Assembly (NCBI GenBank): GCA_050953005.1
Contig: JBMNLV010000005.1
Span: 1-64,000 of the forward strand
Source: UBA6115 sp050953005
Lineage (GTDB): Bacteria; Bacillota; Clostridia; Christensenellales; Aristaeellaceae
Direction of reading: 5' to 3'
Length of the DNA: 64,000 nucleotides
The notes beneath the pieces were generated by a model. The model was given only the letters and a program-made list of their open reading frames with translations. It did no database searches and had not been told where the DNA came from. The translations under genes and the position numbers were made by a program. This document shows positions 60,439 through 64,000 of the stretch, one piece after another. Position 1 is the stretch's first letter; every line of letters starts with the position of its first letter.

Positions 60439-60597
60439 TACTGAACGAATGAGTAAACGCACTGACGGAGCGAAAATTTTTGATGGCTGCGCTAAACCGA
60501 AAAAATGAGGCGTAGCCGGAGCCTACGCCAAATGAAAGAGGCAACGCGCAGTCACGAAAAGACCGCCCCATCGAAGCGTTTATGATTGAGCTCAGTA
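60439..60597 (-). repeat. Diverged copy 6 of the 158-bp TIR element
   Basis: A 159-bp copy with TACTGA/TCAGTA ends, flanked by TTA on both sides (60436-60438 and 60598-60600), a 3-bp target duplication. The interior has drifted, but GGCGTAGCC, the AAAGACC-like block and inner TAAACGC arms are recognisable. The central stem is kept as GGCGTAG/CTACGCC. The remaining intergenic bases to 60,642 hold nothing else. Confidence 0.7.
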
Positions 60598-60642
60598 TTA
60601 TTCATACATTCCGTTTTCTCCTTTGCCAGCTGATTTCTGTGT

Positions 60643-62130
60643 TTATTCATCGTTCAGCGCCTGCATGTTGCTGAGCATGGTCGCGTAGGCCTCATCCCAG
60701 GCCGCGCTCCGGCGGGGCTCATACAGCTGGGTATCCATGCTGGCGCGCACCACCTCGCGCGCCTGGTCCAGGCTTTCGATTTCCCCCATGGCCATGGCCT
60801 GCATCAACGCGTTGCCCAGGGCCGCGCCTTCGACCGGCCCCGTGGTGACGGGCAAGCCGGTTGCGTCCGCGGCCATCTGATTGAGCAGCTTGTTCTGAAT
60901 GCCCCCGCCGGTGATGTTCAGGCCGGTCGCCGGCCGCCCCCGGATCTCGCCCAGGCGCTCCACCGCCCAGCGGTATTTCAGCGCGAGGGCTTCATAGCAC
61001 GCGCGGGCGAACTGGCCTATGGTTTCCGGCTGGGGCTGCCCGGTCTTCTTGCAGTAATCGCGGATCTTTCCGGGCATGTTCCCTGGCGTGTAGAAGGCGG
61101 GATCATCAGGATCCAGCACGCTGCGCAGCGGCCGGGCCCTGGCGGCTTCGGCCTTGATGAACTCCCAGTCCAGGACGCGGCCCTCCTGCCTGGTCCATTC
61201 CCTCCGGCACTCCTGCACCAGCCACAAGCCCATGATGTTCTTCAGCGGGCGGTAGCCGCCCTGCACCGTGCCTTCATTGGAAAAATTGCTTTCATATACC
61301 AGGTCGCTCAGGATGGGCTTGTCGGACTCAAACCCGAACAGGCTCCAGGTGCCTGAGGAGCAAAAGACAAAGTCCCCGCTGCCCGGGATGGCTGCCACAG
61401 CGCTGGCTGTGTCATGCCCGCCCACCGCGGCGTGGGCTGCCCTGCCCACGCCCCACTCGGCGGCCAGGCCGGCCTTCAGCCTGCCCCGCAGCGTGCCGGG
61501 CCGGTCGATCGCCTGGAAAATGCTCCCGGGCAGGCCCAGGCGGCTGATGATCTCCCCGCTCCATTGCCCTGTGCCGGCCGCCAACAGGCCTGAGGTGGTG
61601 GCGACGGTATATTCGCTGCGCATCACGCCGCTCAGGTCATACCCCAGCAAGTCCGGCATGAACAGCAGGGCGGAGGCCTGCCTGAGCGCGGCATCCCCCT
61701 CCAGCACCCGGCGGTAAAGCTGGTAAACGGTGTTGAAATGAAGCGCCGCGATGCCGGTCAGGTCGAACATTTCCCGCCTGGGGATCACTGCCCAGGCGGC
61801 GCGCATTTCCTCGTCCGTGCTCATGCGGTAGGCGCGCGGGTCCTCCAGCAGGCTGCCCTGCGCATCCAGCAGCCCATAGTCTACGCCCCAGGTATCAATG
61901 CCGAAGCAGTCCGGCGCCAGGCCCCGGGCTGCCGCAGCCGGAAAGCAGCCCTTGACCCCGTCCAGGATCCGCTTGTAATTCCAGTGCGCGCATTGGCCGT
62001 TTTGGATGAAATTGTTATCAAAGACGGCAATCGGCTCAAGCGTGATCCGCCGCCCGTCAAAAGCGCCGACGATGCCCCGCCCTTGGCTGGCGCCAATGTC
62101 AAAAGTCAGGAGATTCAGGGTGTTTCTCAT
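60643..62130 (-). CDS. rhaB: FGGY-family carbohydrate kinase, rhamnulokinase-like
   Basis: A 495-residue kinase of the actin/hexokinase ATPase fold. FDIGASQGRGIVGAFDG is the N-terminal phosphate loop, DCFGIDTWGVDYGLLD the sugar-binding region typical of RhaB, GGHDTASAVAAIPG the second conserved block, and ITGGGIQNKLLNQMAADATG the adenosine-binding stretch. It would phosphorylate L-rhamnulose or a similar ketose. No other rhamnose gene is visible, so the substrate is not certain. It follows the deacetylase gene by about 48 bp on the same strand. Confidence 0.85.
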   Translation of the reverse strand: MRNTLNLLTFDIGASQGRGIVGAFDGRRITLEPIAVFDNNFIQNGQCAHWNYKRILDGVKGCFPAAAARGLAPDCFGIDTWGVDYGLLDAQGSLLEDPRAYRMSTDEEMRAAWAVIPRREMFDLTGIAALHFNTVYQLYRRVLEGDAALRQASALLFMPDLLGYDLSGVMRSEYTVATTSGLLAAGTGQWSGEIISRLGLPGSIFQAIDRPGTLRGRLKAGLAAEWGVGRAAHAAVGGHDTASAVAAIPGSGDFVFCSSGTWSLFGFESDKPILSDLVYESNFSNEGTVQGGYRPLKNIMGLWLVQECRREWTRQEGRVLDWEFIKAEAARARPLRSVLDPDDPAFYTPGNMPGKIRDYCKKTGQPQPETIGQFARACYEALALKYRWAVERLGEIRGRPATGLNITGGGIQNKLLNQMAADATGLPVTTGPVEGAALGNALMQAMAMGEIESLDQAREVVRASMDTQLYEPRRSAAWDEAYATMLSNMQALNDE

Positions 62131-62177
62131 ATGCGCTCCGCCTTGTGAGGTCTTGTCCCGGTCAGGAGGTGTGCCTG

Positions 62178-63533
62178 TTACCGCGGGTTGTGTTCGGGCT
62201 TGGCGGAATTGTAGGAGACGCCCTTTTCCAGCGCGATGCCCTGCATGCGGAACATCTCCTCCACTGTTGCCAGGCGGAATCCGCGCTGCTTCAGGCCCGC
62301 AAGCATTCCTTTGAGGGATGCCACGGTGGTCTCCTCGCTGTCATGCAGCAGCACAATGTCCCCATGCCCCGTGTTGCGCAGCACCTGTACGGCGATGGCT
62401 GACGGCCTGGTGAGCGTCTCCGCGTCGCCGATGACTGACCAGCGGATGTGAGGCAGGTCCACGCCATTGCTGATATAACGCTCGTAGTCGCCCCCCGGCG
62501 CGCGGAACAGGTCGGGCGACAGGCCGGTGTGGCGCCGCAGTGTTTTCACGAACATCGCGTGGTCCTCCGGCACCATCTTAGCCTTGATTTGGCGGGCATA
62601 CTTGTGGTACATCGAATGGCTGCCCAGCGGGTTGCCGGCGTCAGCCGCGCGGCGCGCCCCTTCCGGGTTGGCCCTGACACAGGTGCCGATCAGAAAAAAG
62701 GTGCCGACCGCTCCGTGATGCCCCAGGGTCTTGACCGCGTCGCGCGTGCGCGTGCCGATGGGGCCGTCGTCAAAGGTCAGGGCAGTCACCTTGTAGGCGG
62801 AGTTGTCCAGCTGGGCCGCCATGTCAGGGAGGACATACGGCAGCAGCTGGTCGTAATACACAACAGCCTGCGCCAATTGATAGCGCTCCGGCAGCAGCTG
62901 CCACAGAGCGGTCGGGAAGGACAGCTGGTAGGTGCCCACCATGAAGGGCAGTTCGGCCGCTTCCCCAGGCGCGCTCAGCGCGTCCAGCGCCCGGGCGGGC
63001 TTGTCCTCCTGCGGATACATCCCGATTAAGCTTTGCCGGACCGCGCCGCCGATCACTTCATAAACCGGGCTGTCCCGGCCGAACAGATCGCTTAATTGCA
63101 GCTGCTTCCCGGTATCCAGGTCAAAGGTCAGGCAGCGGAAATCCATCCACTTGGTCTCTCGCTTGACGGTCACCCGCGATATCAGCAGAAAGCTGGCCAG
63201 GCTTGTCCCCGACCCGCGCCAGGACGCCGTGATCTCCAGCTGCCTGCTCTTGCTGGTCATTAAGGGGCGTGACTGCTGCTCCAGCTGGGAAATGGCGTCC
63301 GCCAGCGCGGCGTCGACCGACGGCTGGCCTGTGGTCACCCGGTCGATCCACACGTGGTGCCTGGCAGCGGTTTTCACGGTGTCGACCCGGATGTCAAACA
63401 CCTCCGGAAGGGGCGAGAATTCCCGCGCGTGAAGCGGGCCTTCCCCCGGCAGCGCCAGGAAAAGAAACAGTGCCGTCAGCAGGCAGGCAAGGCGCCGTCC
63501 CGCGCGGGTCATATCGGCTAAACGCAGTTTCAT
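62178..63533 (-). CDS. Secreted polysaccharide deacetylase, PdaC-like (CE4)
   Basis: A 451-residue protein. An N-terminal signal sequence or anchor (LACLLTALFLFLALPG) is followed by a DUF4163/DUF3298-like region (about 45-240). The C-terminal NodB domain has TFDDGP (catalytic Asp and first metal Asp), GSHSMYHKYA (metal His-x3-His), RAPGGDYER and VLLHDS. This is the domain order of B. subtilis PdaC, which deacetylates peptidoglycan or chitin oligomers. Active-site motifs are complete. Probably works on the cell wall and may confer lysozyme resistance. Confidence 0.9.
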   Translation of the reverse strand: MKLRLADMTRAGRRLACLLTALFLFLALPGEGPLHAREFSPLPEVFDIRVDTVKTAARHHVWIDRVTTGQPSVDAALADAISQLEQQSRPLMTSKSRQLEITASWRGSGTSLASFLLISRVTVKRETKWMDFRCLTFDLDTGKQLQLSDLFGRDSPVYEVIGGAVRQSLIGMYPQEDKPARALDALSAPGEAAELPFMVGTYQLSFPTALWQLLPERYQLAQAVVYYDQLLPYVLPDMAAQLDNSAYKVTALTFDDGPIGTRTRDAVKTLGHHGAVGTFFLIGTCVRANPEGARRAADAGNPLGSHSMYHKYARQIKAKMVPEDHAMFVKTLRRHTGLSPDLFRAPGGDYERYISNGVDLPHIRWSVIGDAETLTRPSAIAVQVLRNTGHGDIVLLHDSEETTVASLKGMLAGLKQRGFRLATVEEMFRMQGIALEKGVSYNSAKPEHNPR

Positions 63534-63659
63534 GGTTGCTCATGTACCTCTATCGGACAGTTTAATCCTCTGTGTGCCGCTGATGCAGCGGACAGCACCC
63601 CCACTGTAGCATGCCCTGGGGCCGTCCGCAAGCGAACGGGCGGTCTTCCGGCCGCGCGA

Positions 63660-63675
63660 TGTTTCACGTGAAACA
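63660..63675. promoter_or_regulatory. parS site (ParB/Spo0J binding site)
   Basis: TGTTTCACGTGAAACA is a perfect 16-bp palindrome identical to the bacterial parS consensus (TGTTNCACGTGAAACA). ParB loads here to organise and segregate the origin region. It is in the intergenic space between the deacetylase and thioredoxin genes. Such sites cluster around oriC, so the window probably lies in the origin-proximal part of the chromosome. Confidence 0.9.
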
Positions 63676-63791
63676 TTTTGTTGCCCGGCGGGCTGTGATT
63701 TCGCCGGCGCCCCGTGTTGTATACGGCAAGGAGGATGCGCGGGCATCGCGCGATGCCTTTGTTATTGGGGCCGGGCTGTTGACAGACAAGA

Positions 63792-63815
63792 AAAAAGCGG
63801 CCGGAGCCGCTTTTT
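63792..63815. terminator. Bidirectional terminator after the thioredoxin gene
   Basis: AAAAAGCGGC and GCCGCTTTTT pair perfectly around CGGA, giving A/T tracts on both sides. It lies 17 bp after the thioredoxin stop codon. Confidence 0.85.
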
Positions 63816-63831
63816 GATGACCTGTATACAC

Positions 63832-64000
63832 TCAGGGCAGCATTCTGACGATGTCAGCCTTGGGCACCGCGCCAATGACCTTGTTGGCGACCTCGCCGTT
63901 CTTGAACACATACAGTGAAGGAATGCTCATGATGCGGTATTTGCGCGCCAATTCCTGCTGTTCATCCACATTGATCTTGCCCACCTTGATCTCCGGGTGT
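63832..64000 (-). CDS. trxA: Thioredoxin, C-terminal part
   Basis: The last 56 codons, entering from the right edge of the window: HPEIKVGKINVDEQQELARK, then IMSIPSLYVFKNGEV with the cis-proline of the thioredoxin fold, VIGAVPKADIVRMLP and stop. The CGPC active site lies beyond the window. Thioredoxin reduces protein disulfides in the cytoplasm. The identification is firm at family level; assignment to trxA itself is likely from the short, unfused C-terminus. Confidence 0.88.
   Translation of the reverse strand, partial: HPEIKVGKINVDEQQELARKYRIMSIPSLYVFKNGEVANKVIGAVPKADIVRMLP

Overview
The window looks like a chromosomal segment of an anaerobic, gut- or rumen-type member of the Bacillota, class Clostridia. 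The signs are strong GGAGG-type ribosome sites, five tRNA genes plus a second cluster of three, a glycyl radical enzyme with its radical SAM activase, asparagine synthetase A, an NhaC antiporter, PdaC-like and FGGY carbohydrate genes, and an exact parS palindrome near the right edge. No rRNA or marker gene is present, so nothing finer than class is claimed. The backbone is GC-rich. Several blocks are clearly AT-richer and read as acquired DNA.

Layout: (1) 1-5.1 kb: start of a lipoate-ligase-like gene, a membrane-fused alpha/beta hydrolase, a complete IS5/IS1182-type insertion sequence with terminal inverted repeats and a 5-bp target duplication, then a five-gene tRNA operon. (2) About 5.2-25.1 kb: a mobilizable genomic island. 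It has a MobA/MobL relaxase, a DUF3847 protein, a MOBQ-style oriT, a sigma-like regulator and an XRE regulator at one end, and an XRE regulator, a Bro-N protein and a large serine recombinase at the other. Its cargo is a nine-gene defence-like operon: SNF2-type helicase, DUF4391, Schlafen-type AlbA_2 protein, type III Mod, a membrane/zinc-ribbon protein, type III Res, a possible mini-ORF, TcmP and a three-cysteine radical SAM protein. (3) 25.2-26.7 kb: two small proteins and a broken glutamine amidotransferase gene ended by a 109-bp MITE. (4) 26.7-36.2 kb: an AT-rich, co-directional carbohydrate operon (glycyl radical enzyme, activase, sugar ABC transporter without ATPase, LacI regulator, GH10 enzyme). 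(5) 36.3-48.3 kb: asnA and then seven tandem paralogous secreted proteins, each with three Ig/SprB-like domains and a proline-rich tail of about five-residue period, separated mostly by hairpins. This family is the most unusual protein content in the window. (6) 48.3-58.1 kb: NhaC antiporter, aminotransferase and RidA operon, a GH114 pseudogene, a MalY-type enzyme, a YheO-type regulator, a GNAT-like protein, a second GH10 and a GH18 enzyme. (7) 58.2-64 kb: three tRNAs, two secreted proteins, a rhamnulokinase-like kinase, a PdaC-like deacetylase, parS and a thioredoxin 3' end.

A 158-bp element runs through all of this. It has imperfect terminal inverted repeats and apparent 3-bp target duplications, with six copies found by eye plus two end fragments. 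One inverted pair forms a 679-bp composite that carries a fragment of a pglX-like methylase and separates the island's oriT from its relaxase genes. The element, the enlarged type III restriction-modification operon, the glycyl radical enzyme lacking the usual Cys-x-Glu motif, and the seven-gene secreted family are the main leads. All calls come from reading the sequence; no database search was run.
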